A stretch of 64,000 bases of DNA from Lyngbya sp. PCC 8106 (GTDB lineage Bacteria; Cyanobacteriota; Cyanobacteriia; Cyanobacteriales; Microcoleaceae), in contig NZ_AAVU01000017.1 of NCBI RefSeq assembly GCF_000169095.1, forward strand, positions 78,077 through 142,076. Reading direction: 5' to 3'. Position numbers and translations under genes: made by a program. The number at the start of each line of letters is the position of its first letter. The first letter of the stretch is position 1. A model generated the notes under the pieces. It was not told the DNA's origin and searched no databases. It saw only the letters and a list, made by a program, of their open reading frames with translations. Of this stretch, positions 26,707 to 36,271 are shown one piece after another.

Positions 26707-29076
26707 ATGAGTATCAGTGAGATTGCAGCAACAATGCCCTTCTCGACGGATTCCCGTCTTGTTCCTGCTCCTGGAACTCAACTCGATGCTTCCCAAATTC
26801 GCAACCTCAATGACCTGATCTTCTCTCTGGCTCAACAGGCAAATCTCTTTCAACTTCCACCTCCCTTAATCTCCCTGTCTCAATTCCCCCTATCTCTACA
26901 GCAGGAAATCAAAAGCACTTTTGGAAGTTTTGGACGAGTCTGTGAAGTCGTCAATCATCTTCTATTACACCTGAGGCGACCCCACGCGATCGCTTACTAT
27001 TCTCAACAGAGTAAGATTGGTAAAAAACTCCCCAACGCCCTCTACGTTCATATCAGCGCGATTGATCATCTTGATCCGGCTTTGCGTCTCTACGAGTCTT
27101 GGAGTCGGCAAATATTAGAGAATATCGAAGGGGTAACAATCGTTAAATTTCATACCCATAAACCTGTTGTTTCCTATCTATTCTACCCGGATTTTGACAG
27201 TGATCCCCATCCGGCTTTAACAGCGAGTCTGTTGGTTAATCTACAAACCCGTCACCTCAAAACCCACGACTATGATCATAGCGATAACCCACCCATTCTC
27301 CATCGTAAAGAAACCTTTGTTACCCCTGACTATCCTGACTATGACAAGTTCGCCCGTTTGACGCAAGCAGAAGAAAAACTGGGACTATTAGAGTCTAAAC
27401 TCAGTTTCTCTGGTGAACATCAATCCATTTCTACCTCAGACAAACGTATCTATCGAACTATTGGAACCCGTGAAGGATGGCAACAATATCTTGCTCGAAA
27501 AGGAGTAGAAATTCGGGATCATCGCATTGTTTCGATAGAAGGGGATCAAGAAAATCCATTAGAGTTTGTCCCCATTCCGAAGATAGAACGTCACAAAGCG
27601 GCTTTAGTTCGTCGTTCTCTTTCCCGGCCTGTGAAGTTAGTTTTAGAAGCCGATTTATTTTCTGAAAATACTACTTTTTTTGATTATGGATGTGGCTACG
27701 GAGGTGACATTGAACGCATGGTCGAAAAAGGGTATGAAAGTTCAGGTTGGGATCCTTACTATTCTCCTGATACCCCTTTAAAAGAAGCGGATATTGTCAA
27801 CTTGGGTTACATCATTAATGTGATTGAATGTCAACGAGAACGACGCCAAGCTTTGGTGAATGCCTGGGAACTGACAAAACAGGTTTTAATTGTTGCTGCC
27901 CAGATTTTAATTGATGATCGCGATCGCGGAATTGTTGCTTATGGAGATGGGGTTATTACCAATCGGAATACTTTTCAGAAATATTATGAGCAAGAAGAAC
28001 TCAAAGTTTATATAGATCAAGTGTTAGAGGTAAATTCTATTCCGCTTGATATTGGCGTTTATGTGGTGTTTCGCAACGGAAGTCAGGGTGAAAATTTTCG
28101 AGCATCTCGCTATAGATCTCGTCTAATTTCTCCGAGAATCTGCACACAAGTTAAACGGTTTGAAGACTATGAACCGTTACTTCAACCCTTGATCAAATTT
28201 GTTAGCGATCGCGGACGAATTCCGGTTGTTGGGGAACTGGCCAATGAAGACGAAATTCGAGCAGAATTTGGGACATTTAAAAGAGCATTTAAGGTCATTT
28301 TACAAGCCACTGATCCCGAAGATTGGGAAAAAGTAGCGGATCGCCGTCGTCAGGATTTTTTAGTTTATTTGGCATTAAGTCAGTTTAGTCATCGCCCCAA
28401 ACTTTCTCAGCATTCAGAAGGGGTTCGCAATGATATAAAAGGGCTATTTGGCAGCTATAAGAAAGCTTGTGCTTTAGCTGATATTATGTTATATAGTATG
28501 GGAAGCCTAGAAGTGATCGCAGACTGTTGTTCAAATAGTCCTATCGGTCAAAAATATTCTCACTCTCTAGGGGTTCATATTTCCGCCTTGGAAAAACTAG
28601 ACCCCCTACTCCGTTTGTACGAAGGTTGTGCAAACCGAACTCTAGGTCGGTTAGCCGGAACAACTATAATTAAGTTTCACGTCAAAAAACCCAAAATCAC
28701 CTACTTGTTTTATCCGGATTTTGATACTGATCCGCATCCAGCTCTAGACACTAAAATGGAAATCGACCTACGCGATCTCCATGTCACTTATCAGAGCTAC
28801 GATGGGCCTAATCCACCCATTCTGCACTGTAAGCAAGCCTATATTACGCCAGAATACCCCTACTATGAGACTTTCGCCAAACTCACTCGTCAAGAGGAGG
28901 ATTGGGGACTATTAGATAATTTTCGGGCAATTCAAACTCGCCTGGGTTGGCTGAAGTGCTTAGAAGAACACTGCGCTGAAATCAAAGGTCATCGCGTCTA
29001 CTGGCGTACTGATGCCGATCCTTATCGTAGGAAATTAATCGAATCTGCCCGTCGCACTCGTAAAAAAAAGCACTGA
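26707..29076 (+). CDS. DNA phosphorothioation-associated putative methyltransferase with duplicated accessory domain
   Basis: A 789-residue protein. The centre (about 293-470) is the class I SAM methyltransferase-like core of the Dnd-related family (TIGR04096-like): HKAALVRRSLSRPVKL, FFDYGCGYGGDIERM (SAM loop), GWDPYYSP and VNLGYIINVIE. It continues into the family's C-terminal region (LISPRICTQVKRF, RIPVVGELANEDE, RRRQDFLVYLALSQF). The C-terminal accessory domain (about 556-764) is repeated at the N-terminus (about 56-274). Both copies share VHISA, LDPxLRLYE, YLFYPDFD(S/T)DPHPA, NPPILH and a final GW segment. From memory family members have the C-terminal copy only. No dndA-E or dptFGH genes are in the window, so it is an orphan here. 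No catalytic DPPY-type motif is evident; real methylation activity is unproven. Confidence 0.8.
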   Translation: MSISEIAATMPFSTDSRLVPAPGTQLDASQIRNLNDLIFSLAQQANLFQLPPPLISLSQFPLSLQQEIKSTFGSFGRVCEVVNHLLLHLRRPHAIAYYSQQSKIGKKLPNALYVHISAIDHLDPALRLYESWSRQILENIEGVTIVKFHTHKPVVSYLFYPDFDSDPHPALTASLLVNLQTRHLKTHDYDHSDNPPILHRKETFVTPDYPDYDKFARLTQAEEKLGLLESKLSFSGEHQSISTSDKRIYRTIGTREGWQQYLARKGVEIRDHRIVSIEGDQENPLEFVPIPKIERHKAALVRRSLSRPVKLVLEADLFSENTTFFDYGCGYGGDIERMVEKGYESSGWDPYYSPDTPLKEADIVNLGYIINVIECQRERRQALVNAWELTKQVLIVAAQILIDDRDRGIVAYGDGVITNRNTFQKYYEQEELKVYIDQVLEVNSIPLDIGVYVVFRNGSQGENFRASRYRSRLISPRICTQVKRFEDYEPLLQPLIKFVSDRGRIPVVGELANEDEIRAEFGTFKRAFKVILQATDPEDWEKVADRRRQDFLVYLALSQFSHRPKLSQHSEGVRNDIKGLFGSYKKACALADIMLYSMGSLEVIADCCSNSPIGQKYSHSLGVHISALEKLDPLLRLYEGCANRTLGRLAGTTIIKFHVKKPKITYLFYPDFDTDPHPALDTKMEIDLRDLHVTYQSYDGPNPPILHCKQAYITPEYPYYETFAKLTRQEEDWGLLDNFRAIQTRLGWLKCLEEHCAEIKGHRVYWRTDADPYRRKLIESARRTRKKKH

Positions 29077-29223
29077 TCTACCATTCATTCTACCGAAAAA
29101 AGAGGTGATGGATTCGTCATAATTAAGACGGAAATGTTTTGAATAGACCTGTAGGATCCTATCACAGGTTCTCCTAAATCGAATCTTAACTTCACATTTT
29201 TTACCTATTCCTCAATAATTATC

Positions 29224-30054
29224 ATGGAAACTCAAACACTTCTCGCTCACTACGCTCACGGTAAGAGAGATTTCCAGGAGGCTTTTCTCATTGGGATAAA
29301 ACTGATTGGGATTAATTTAAGCGGATCTAACCTGAGTGGGGCTAACCTGATCAGTGCAGATCTCTCCCATGCCAACTTATGCCAAACGAACCTCCGAGGG
29401 ATCAATCTCACGAATTCTACCCTGAGCGAAGCCCGTCTCCGAGGTGCTGATCTCTGTGACGCTTACCTGAGCGAAGCCAACTTCACCCGTGCTGATCTCA
29501 GCGAAGCCCAACTTCTGAATGCTTATCTCAAAGAAGCCAACTTGACTCATGCTCAACTGGTGAATACCAACCTCAATGGTGCCAACCTCAGCAACGCCAA
29601 ACTCCAAAATGCTAACCTGAGCAACGCCAACCTCCTCAATACCGTTTTGACGGGAGTAAACCTGACAGGGGCGAATCTGAATGGGGCTAACCTCACAGGC
29701 GTAGAACTCTGTCGAGTCAACCTCAATGGCACCCAAATCGACGAAAACACTCAACTTAGTCAAAAATGGCTCTTAGTGCAGAAAATCGTCACCCAAGGGG
29801 CAAAAGGGTGGGATTTGAGTCATGTAGACTTAAGCTGTGCTAGCTTTATCGGTGTTGACTTCACTGATGCCGATCTCACAGGCGCAAACCTGAGCGGAAC
29901 CCACTTCAGCAGCGTTGATCTCAGTCATGCTCAAGTCAAAGATGCTAGTTTTATAGGCTGTACAGGGTTATCAAAATCCACCAAACTCACTCTCAAAGAA
30001 CAAGGCGCAATTGTTGATGATGAGTTGATCCCCGCAGAAGTGAAAGTCAATTAA
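29224..30054 (+). CDS. pentapeptide-repeat protein
   Basis: A 276-residue protein made largely of A(D/N)LxX pentapeptides. One block runs from about 28 to 175 (SGANLISADLSHANL and similar). A linker with a Trp-rich insertion (QKWLLVQKIVTQGAKGWDL) follows, and then a second short block from 198 to 240. The fold is a right-handed quadrilateral beta-helix. No signal peptide is seen. These proteins are abundant in cyanobacteria and mostly of unknown role; gyrase-protecting forms exist, but nothing specific to them is visible here. Confidence 0.92.
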   Translation: METQTLLAHYAHGKRDFQEAFLIGIKLIGINLSGSNLSGANLISADLSHANLCQTNLRGINLTNSTLSEARLRGADLCDAYLSEANFTRADLSEAQLLNAYLKEANLTHAQLVNTNLNGANLSNAKLQNANLSNANLLNTVLTGVNLTGANLNGANLTGVELCRVNLNGTQIDENTQLSQKWLLVQKIVTQGAKGWDLSHVDLSCASFIGVDFTDADLTGANLSGTHFSSVDLSHAQVKDASFIGCTGLSKSTKLTLKEQGAIVDDELIPAEVKVN

Positions 30055-30065
30055 ACCTTTAAACC

Positions 30066-32546
30066 TTAACGCAGGGCTTGTAGATCCTGCCAAGCTTGAA
30101 TTAGATTTCCCTGCATCAAAGCAGAAATTCCTCTTAACGCTTGGAATTCACTTTGATCGGGGTTTAATTTTATCGCGGTTTGAATGGCTTTTTCTGCGGC
30201 TTGGGGATGCAAAGCATACAGATGAATAAAAGCCAGATAAGCATAAGCGTTTGGGTTTTGGGGATCGAGTTGGGTGACTTGTTCTAAAGCCGCGATCGCA
30301 GTGGGTGCATCTTGTTGTAAAACCGTTGCTAAAGCCAAAGCATAAGCATAATCTAAATTTTCGGGTGCAGTTTGTAAGCGATAACTTAACGTCTTTTCTG
30401 CAACAACAGTATAATCTTGAATTGGATCATATTGGTTAATTCGTCCGACTTGATCAAAGACAGGTTCGAGTCCGGGTACTCCCTGGGGTAAATTTAGCGC
30501 TAACTGACGCAGTTGAGAAACGAGATCTAATTCGGGTGCGGGTAATTTAGCAGCCTGGGGATCAATTTCAACAGTAACAGACGGAACAGCGATCGGATAG
30601 GTTTCTCCGCTTTCTCGGTTTAAATAGGTCGCTTCTAGGCGGTAAGTTCCGGGTAAAATATCTTTGGGCGGTAACATCCCCATGCGTTCGAGAACTTGAA
30701 AACCCGTTTTTTGTTGATTTTTTTCTAAGCTTCCCGGATGTAAAGTCCCCATGGCGATCGCATGATCATGTAACCACTCAGACGAAGTGATCGCAGTTGC
30801 GGGGGTTTGCAATTTCCAGGTTAAAATCACTAACCCCGAGTGAAGCTGTTCCCAAGAACCAGACCACACATAAATAATCGGAATTGTTGCATTGGGGGGA
30901 ACTTTTGGGGAGACAATGACTTGAGAAAGTTGAACTTTTTCCGACGCATCGGGTTGAGGAGAAACTTCAATATAAGGGGTCTGACGATGATAAAGATTTA
31001 AAACGGTATTATCGGGTAATAACCACCGTTTCTGTAACTGAAATTGTCGCCCCTGTTCAACTTCTCGGACAATAGCAAATTGGGCTTCATTAATGCGTTT
31101 TACCATCCCCTGTTGACCCGTTTTCGTGACAAACCAAGAGAGTGATAACGAGTCTTGACCGACGTGTTCGACGCGAGTTCCCACTTGACGCCCATAAACC
31201 TGTTCATCCCGCAAAGCGCCGTAATAATTGAGGTTGTGTTGATTAATATCTGGCGTTGACGGTAACACACCTAAAGTAGACTGTAAATAGGGTTCAGTTT
31301 GAATAATTTCATTAATTACCTGTTTATGGGGCCATTGTAAACCTAAATAAGCAATGCGATCGCCACCGGGACTCAGAAAAGCCGCCATTCGTCGCCCCCA
31401 AACGCCGCCAATCGGCCATAAATTGAGTAACATTAAAACAATGGCTAAACTAAGGGTTATTCCTCTGACTATTTTTCCCCAACGTTGGGGCCATAACGTC
31501 AAACCGTAGGCGAGAAAAATTGCAGAAATGGGTAATAAGGGTAAACTGTAGCGAAAGTCTTTGTTGATATTTAGTGAACATAAAAAATATCCCCCGATCC
31601 AAAATACGGTTAACCAACGTAAGGCGGAGAAGTTGATCGGTTTGGAAAGGAATTTTGGATAAAAAAGATAGAGTAAAAACCCGACTGTGGGAACAATTAA
31701 CCATAACCAAGAAATATGATAGGGAAGTAAGTTCCAATAGTATGTCCAAGCGTCTAAGGTATTTAAGGCGGGATCACCTTCTGCTATTGCGGAGTCAAGG
31801 GTGGCTCGTTTTCCAGAGGTTAGCATCAGTAACCAGTTGGTTGTCGCCCAAGGGATTAAAATGAGAATGGATAATGATAAAGCAACAGTCAACTGAATGA
31901 GGCTTTTCCAGCGTCGATGTTTGAGGCTGTCTACACTCACCCAAACTAGGGGAACAAACAGGAAAAATAACGCCGTTTGTTTGACGAATAGTGCTAACCC
32001 AAAAGATACACCAAATGCGATCGCCCACACCCATTTTTTTTGGCTATATTTCCACTGGGTTAGACAACAAAAAGTTAGCGCTACCATCGCGGTGATCGGG
32101 TAGTCGATCAAGTATTGGAGACGATAAACATAGAGTCCGGGTAACAATGCAGCAATTATACAAGCCCAGAGTGCAATTTGTCGGTTAAACAGTTGAATGG
32201 CAATTCCATAAACCGAAGCGAGTACAATACCACTAAAGAGTAAATGGACGAGTGTTCCTTGGGTTGTACCCGTTCCGAATAGGTTGTAAAACGGTACCGT
32301 CAGCAGGTAAGTCAGGGGAGGAACTTTCGGAGACAGCATCCACACCTGTTCCCACCACCCCGAAGAAAACCATTGGGGATGTTGTAGCGCCCGCCAATAG
32401 TTTAACGAGTTGGTGAGATAGTCCGCCTGATCCCAAGCGGGAACCGAACGATCCAATGCAAACCAAAGGCGATCGCTGATTCCACTAAACAGCCAAATAA
32501 GCAATAATGCGACTAAGCTGCGGAATTTGTTTTTGTCTGTCACCAA
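30066..32546 (-). CDS. GT-C family (GT39/ArnT-like) membrane glycosyltransferase with C-terminal TPRs
   Basis: An 826-residue protein. The N-terminal 410 residues form about 10-12 membrane helices of a dolichyl-phosphate-mannose-type glycosyltransferase. The first external loop holds the acidic catalytic motif VPAWDQADYLT, and a second loop has SPKVPPLTYLLTVPFY. A periplasmic beta-rich region (about 420-680) follows. The last ~130 residues contain TPR-like helices (ALEQVTQLDPQNPNAYAYLA, AIQTAIKLNPDQSEFQALRG). It probably transfers a lipid-linked sugar to an envelope glycan or protein; donor and acceptor cannot be told. It is monocistronic and convergent with the pentapeptide gene. Confidence 0.85.
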   Translation of the reverse strand: MVTDKNKFRSLVALLLIWLFSGISDRLWFALDRSVPAWDQADYLTNSLNYWRALQHPQWFSSGWWEQVWMLSPKVPPLTYLLTVPFYNLFGTGTTQGTLVHLLFSGIVLASVYGIAIQLFNRQIALWACIIAALLPGLYVYRLQYLIDYPITAMVALTFCCLTQWKYSQKKWVWAIAFGVSFGLALFVKQTALFFLFVPLVWVSVDSLKHRRWKSLIQLTVALSLSILILIPWATTNWLLMLTSGKRATLDSAIAEGDPALNTLDAWTYYWNLLPYHISWLWLIVPTVGFLLYLFYPKFLSKPINFSALRWLTVFWIGGYFLCSLNINKDFRYSLPLLPISAIFLAYGLTLWPQRWGKIVRGITLSLAIVLMLLNLWPIGGVWGRRMAAFLSPGGDRIAYLGLQWPHKQVINEIIQTEPYLQSTLGVLPSTPDINQHNLNYYGALRDEQVYGRQVGTRVEHVGQDSLSLSWFVTKTGQQGMVKRINEAQFAIVREVEQGRQFQLQKRWLLPDNTVLNLYHRQTPYIEVSPQPDASEKVQLSQVIVSPKVPPNATIPIIYVWSGSWEQLHSGLVILTWKLQTPATAITSSEWLHDHAIAMGTLHPGSLEKNQQKTGFQVLERMGMLPPKDILPGTYRLEATYLNRESGETYPIAVPSVTVEIDPQAAKLPAPELDLVSQLRQLALNLPQGVPGLEPVFDQVGRINQYDPIQDYTVVAEKTLSYRLQTAPENLDYAYALALATVLQQDAPTAIAALEQVTQLDPQNPNAYAYLAFIHLYALHPQAAEKAIQTAIKLNPDQSEFQALRGISALMQGNLIQAWQDLQALR

Positions 32547-32656
32547 CTGTTACCTCTATTCCCCATTTCTCAGATGCTACACTGGAGCTGAATTAATCGT
32601 CTAGTCTGGGGTTGCGTCTTCGCGATCGGGAACAGAAAAAAATTTTGTCAAACTAC

Positions 32657-32686
32657 TTGCAAGATTTAAAATAGATCTGCTATCCT
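32657..32686 (+). promoter_or_regulatory. promoter of tRNA-Phe
   Basis: TTGCAA (32657-32662) and TATCCT (32681-32686) with an 18-base spacer lie about 20 bases upstream of the mature tRNA 5' end. Confidence 0.65.
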
Positions 32687-32705
32687 AGTTAGGCAGTGAA
32701 AGAAA

Positions 32706-32778
<73 letters not shown>

Positions 32779-33143
32779 TTTTATTTATTAACTATCAAAT
32801 TAACACGGTGTTGATGTCGTCAACGTCGTCTAACAGACTATTCCAGTTCACTCAGGCAGAACTGTAAAAATTTTATCATAGAGTGCATTGATTTTCCGAT
32901 CTCTGCATCTAAAATTGTTGATATTTTAAGCCACACTTCGTTAGAATGGTCATTGAAAGCTACATAAAACTTTTGAGATGTAGTTTTGAGAGCTATATCA
33001 GCACCAAGAGAACAGTAGTACAGGCAAGGGTTAATCAAAGTTACGTTAACAATTTACTCTTTTATAATAGAGTATATTCCGAACAATTTTTAAATAAAAT
33101 TAAAACTCATTCAAGTTGTACAAAATCAAACAAAATTAAAACA

Positions 33144-34373
33144 ATGAACCAGTGGAAACCCGAACTCTTAGCCCCCGCTAAAAATTTAGAACGACTCAAA
33201 GTTGCCATTCTCTATGGTGCAGATGCAGTTTATGTGGGCGGACAAAAATATGGTTTGCGGGCAAGGGCGGATAATTTTACCGATTATGATTTAAAAAATG
33301 GTGTTGCGTTTGCCCATCAGTATAATGCCAAAGTTTATGTCACTTTAAATGCGTTTTTACATGATGCAGATTTAGAAGGATTGGGAGATTATTGTCAGTT
33401 TTTAGAAGCGATTGGAATTGATGGTGTGATTGTTTCAGATATTGGTGTTTTGAGAGTAGTTCGCAAGTCTTCAAATCTGAATATTCATCTTTCCACTCAA
33501 GCCTCTTGTTTAAATTCCTCAGCAGCAGAACTGTGGAAACAATTTGGGGTAAAACGTCTGATTGTGGGTCGAGAATTGAGTGTAGCAGAAACGGGTTTAA
33601 TTGGGGAAAAATCCGGTATTGATGTAGAAATGTTTATTCACGGGGCGATGTGTATGGCTTATTCGGGTCACTGCACAATTTCTAATTTTACCGCAGGACG
33701 AGATTCTAATCGAGGGGGTTGTATTCAATCCTGTCGATTACCTTATAAATTAGAGAATCAAGACTCTAATCCGATCACATTTATGTCGTCCAAAGATTTA
33801 TGGGGAGTGCATCAAATTGAAGACTTTTTTAAACATAAAATTTGTTCTTTGAAAATCGAAGGACGGATGAAGTCTTCGTTTTATGTAGCGATGACGTGTA
33901 AAGCGTATCGACAACTGATTGATGCTTATATCGAGGGAACCATCACACCCGAATTACTAGAGAAAATTGCAAGTAATCTTGACTCTATTCCTCACCGGGA
34001 TTATTCTTCGGGTTCGTTAGAAAATCCGGCAGATAGTGATTCTGTCTTTGGTCAATTGTCGGGGAATAATCGAGGAACTCACGAATATTTGGGGATTGTT
34101 ATAGATACAACATCGGATTATTTAGCCCTTCAGTTACTCGAACCGTTAACTATTGGAAATGAAATTGAAATCATTCCCCCCCAAGGAGAAATTATTAACT
34201 GGAAAATCACTCAACTTTTTTCGGTAACAGGGGAACCTTTAGACAGTATCAAAAAAGATAGTGTTGTTTGTCTACCGCGTGTTAATATCTTGCAGGATAT
34301 TCACAAATTTACCGTGATTCGACTGTCTCGACAAAAAACGATTTTTCAACCTGAATTAGTGACTCATTCTTAG
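33144..34373 (+). CDS. trhP: tRNA U34 hydroxylation protein TrhP (peptidase U32 family)
   Basis: A 409-residue U32-family protein. It begins MNQWKPELLAPAKNLERLK and has LYGADAVYVGG and IHLSTQASC. The Fe-S cysteine cluster is MCMAYSGHC plus GGCIQSC at about 165-195, followed by MSSKDLWG and SLKIEGRMKSSFYVA. Family members YegQ/TrhP (E. coli) and YrrO (Bacillus) install 5-hydroxyuridine at tRNA position 34 using prephenate. I start at 33144; an upstream frame to 32946 adds 66 residues that do not resemble the family. It is the first gene of a set with trmN6, cmoA and cmoB, which gives the assignment strong support. Confidence 0.9.
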   Translation: MNQWKPELLAPAKNLERLKVAILYGADAVYVGGQKYGLRARADNFTDYDLKNGVAFAHQYNAKVYVTLNAFLHDADLEGLGDYCQFLEAIGIDGVIVSDIGVLRVVRKSSNLNIHLSTQASCLNSSAAELWKQFGVKRLIVGRELSVAETGLIGEKSGIDVEMFIHGAMCMAYSGHCTISNFTAGRDSNRGGCIQSCRLPYKLENQDSNPITFMSSKDLWGVHQIEDFFKHKICSLKIEGRMKSSFYVAMTCKAYRQLIDAYIEGTITPELLEKIASNLDSIPHRDYSSGSLENPADSDSVFGQLSGNNRGTHEYLGIVIDTTSDYLALQLLEPLTIGNEIEIIPPQGEIINWKITQLFSVTGEPLDSIKKDSVVCLPRVNILQDIHKFTVIRLSRQKTIFQPELVTHS

Positions 34374-34379
34374 GATAGA

Positions 34380-35555
34380 ATGCAATTTAATACCTTTATT
34401 TCGTCCATTTCTGATCTAGAACGGTGTGTTAATGCACCAAATCTACAAGAGGTTTTACTCGAACCTTTATTACTAGCTTGTCAAGGAAGACTCTCCCTCC
34501 AAGAAGTCGAGTTTCTCGCTTCTCAAGCCGTTGAAAGAGGGTTAAATCCGGTGTTAGTTTGGGATATTTTAATGCCAGAACAGATGATGATGGAAATCTG
34601 TCAAAAAATATCTCAGTATAATCTTAACCTATTTTCTGCAATTCGAGTCTGTGATCCGGGTGCAGCTTGGTGGGTAAAAACTCATTTTCCGCAGTTAAAA
34701 ATACAGTTAATTGTAGAAACAGGAAATCATAATCTAGAAGCCTTGCAGGGATGGTGTGAGGTTCTTTCGGATTCATTAGAACGGTTGATTTTATCGATAG
34801 AACTTCCCGAAGCAAAACTGATAGAATATTGTCAAAAACTTCCCGTTGCTTGTGAAATTTTAGGCGTCGGACGAATTTTATTGTTTTATTCTCCCCGTTC
34901 TTTGTTGTCTAAACATCTATCGATTAATCCAGAAGAAACTCGTTATCTAGAAACAACTGTCGCCTCAGAAGAAAGTCATAATCGACCTTTTCCGACGTTA
35001 GAAACGGTGCATGGTACGTTTATGTTTCTTGATAAAGATCAGTTTATTTTAGATCAGTTAGCTTCTTTAGAAAAAGCAGGGTTGCAGACTGTACGTTTAG
35101 ATTTGCGAAATTTAAGCCAAGATGGAAATATTGCGGTGAATATCGATAATATTTGTCAGCAAATCTTAGACAACCCAACAACACTAAAAACCAAATGGCC
35201 TAGACCTATTCGCGCACCTTTTTTTAAAACCAATCGTACAACTTCTATTTTTCATCGCATGAAGTCAAAGTCAAAATTAGCGACTTTTCATCATGAAATT
35301 GGACTCGCCGAAATTATAGCTGTGGAAAGTAAAACTTCTGTGATTTTTTATGCCTTAAAATCTTTTGAAATCACTCAAATTAACAATCTGATTCTTCCTA
35401 CTGGTGAGGAACGAAAACTTCCTGAAGATATTGAATTCCGCAACTTACAAGGAGAAGTGATTAGCAAATGCGATGATGAACAAATCTTGATTACAAATTG
35501 GTTTAAAAAAGCAATGCCGGGTACTTTACTTTTAGGAAAAATGGAGAATGTCTAG
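34380..35555 (+). CDS. second U32-like protein, probable TrhP partner
   Basis: A 391-residue U32-like protein starting six bases after trhP. A barrel half is recognisable (LACQGRLSLQEVEFLASQAV, GLNPVLVWDILMPEQMMME, PVACEILGVGRILLFYSPRSLLS, GLQTVRLDLRN). The paired-cysteine Fe-S motif of TrhP is not seen. In Bacillus the U34 hydroxylase is a pair (YrrN/YrrO, TrhP1/TrhP2), and other U32 proteins form heterodimers (UbiU/UbiV), so this is most simply the non-cysteine partner of TrhP. Its C-terminal 100 residues look like the beta-rich domain of U32 proteins. It overlaps trmN6 by eight bases. Confidence 0.75.
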   Translation: MQFNTFISSISDLERCVNAPNLQEVLLEPLLLACQGRLSLQEVEFLASQAVERGLNPVLVWDILMPEQMMMEICQKISQYNLNLFSAIRVCDPGAAWWVKTHFPQLKIQLIVETGNHNLEALQGWCEVLSDSLERLILSIELPEAKLIEYCQKLPVACEILGVGRILLFYSPRSLLSKHLSINPEETRYLETTVASEESHNRPFPTLETVHGTFMFLDKDQFILDQLASLEKAGLQTVRLDLRNLSQDGNIAVNIDNICQQILDNPTTLKTKWPRPIRAPFFKTNRTTSIFHRMKSKSKLATFHHEIGLAEIIAVESKTSVIFYALKSFEITQINNLILPTGEERKLPEDIEFRNLQGEVISKCDDEQILITNWFKKAMPGTLLLGKMENV

Positions 35556-36267
35556 GCGTTCTAACCCTTATTTTAGGTTCAAACAGTTTACTATTTTTCA
35601 AGATCGTTGTGCGATGAAAGTTGGAACTGATGGTGTACTATTAGGAGCATGGACAGATTTTACAAATACTCAAACTATATTAGATATTGGCACGGGAACG
35701 GGTTTAGTGGCGTTAATGCTAGCGCAACGTTCCACAGCCCAAATTGATGCCGTAGAAATTGATGAATGTTCCTGTATTCAAGCCAAAGAAAATATAGAAT
35801 TATCGCCTTGGAAAGAACGGATTAAAGTTGATAATTTATCAGTTCAGGACTATACAAAAAGTTGTTCAAAGCGATATAATTTAATTGTCTCAAATCCGCC
35901 TTTTTTCGAGAATGCTTATAAAGCCTCAGAACAATCTAGAACAGTGGCACGACATACCAATTTTTTATCACAAGTTGATCTATTAAATGTTTCACAACAG
36001 CTTCTAGAGAAAGAGGGACGGTTAGCTGTTATTTATCCGACAGATGCGGCGAACAGCTTTCAAAAAATGGCACAAGAATTCGGTTTTTTCTGTAATCAAA
36101 AGTTGTTTATTAAACCGACTCCCAACCGTTCAATCAAACGAATTTTAATGGAGTTTAGTCAAAGCCAAAATAATCCATCAGAAAACACTCTAACCATTGA
36201 AATTGATCGACATATTTATACGCCAGAATTTATTGATTTAGTTAAAGATTTTTATCTCAAATATTAA
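35548..36267 (+). CDS. trmN6: tRNA1(Val) (adenine37-N6)-methyltransferase
   Basis: A 239-residue class I methyltransferase closely following E. coli YfiC/TrmN6. Shared segments are FKQFTIFQDRCAMKVGTDGV, LLGAW, LDIGTGTGLVALMLAQR (SAM loop) and the catalytic IVSNPPFF motif (NPPF replacing NPPY). TrmN6 makes m6A at position 37 of tRNA1-Val. Its ATG overlaps the end of the preceding gene and cmoA begins four bases after it, indicating one transcript. Target identity is inferred from similarity and from the cmo5U34 genes beside it, since both marks occur on the same tRNA in E. coli. Confidence 0.9.
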   Translation: MSRRSNPYFRFKQFTIFQDRCAMKVGTDGVLLGAWTDFTNTQTILDIGTGTGLVALMLAQRSTAQIDAVEIDECSCIQAKENIELSPWKERIKVDNLSVQDYTKSCSKRYNLIVSNPPFFENAYKASEQSRTVARHTNFLSQVDLLNVSQQLLEKEGRLAVIYPTDAANSFQKMAQEFGFFCNQKLFIKPTPNRSIKRILMEFSQSQNNPSENTLTIEIDRHIYTPEFIDLVKDFYLKY

Positions 36268-36271
36268 ACTA

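Noticed and set aside
29224..30054. Antisense frames within the pentapeptide gene
   Set aside because: The repeated codons make long open frames on the opposite strand; they mirror the repeats and have no features of their own.
32838..33038. 66-codon minus-strand frame between tRNA-Phe and trhP, ending EVWLKISTILDAEIGKS and a helical tail
   Set aside because: The C-terminal half looks protein-like, but I know no family and the start half has no ribosome site; it could be the stump of an older gene. Not supported enough to annotate.
32946..33143. N-terminal extension of TrhP by 66 residues
   Set aside because: The residues do not resemble U32 proteins, and the family start MNQWKPELLAPAKN fits the ATG at 33144.
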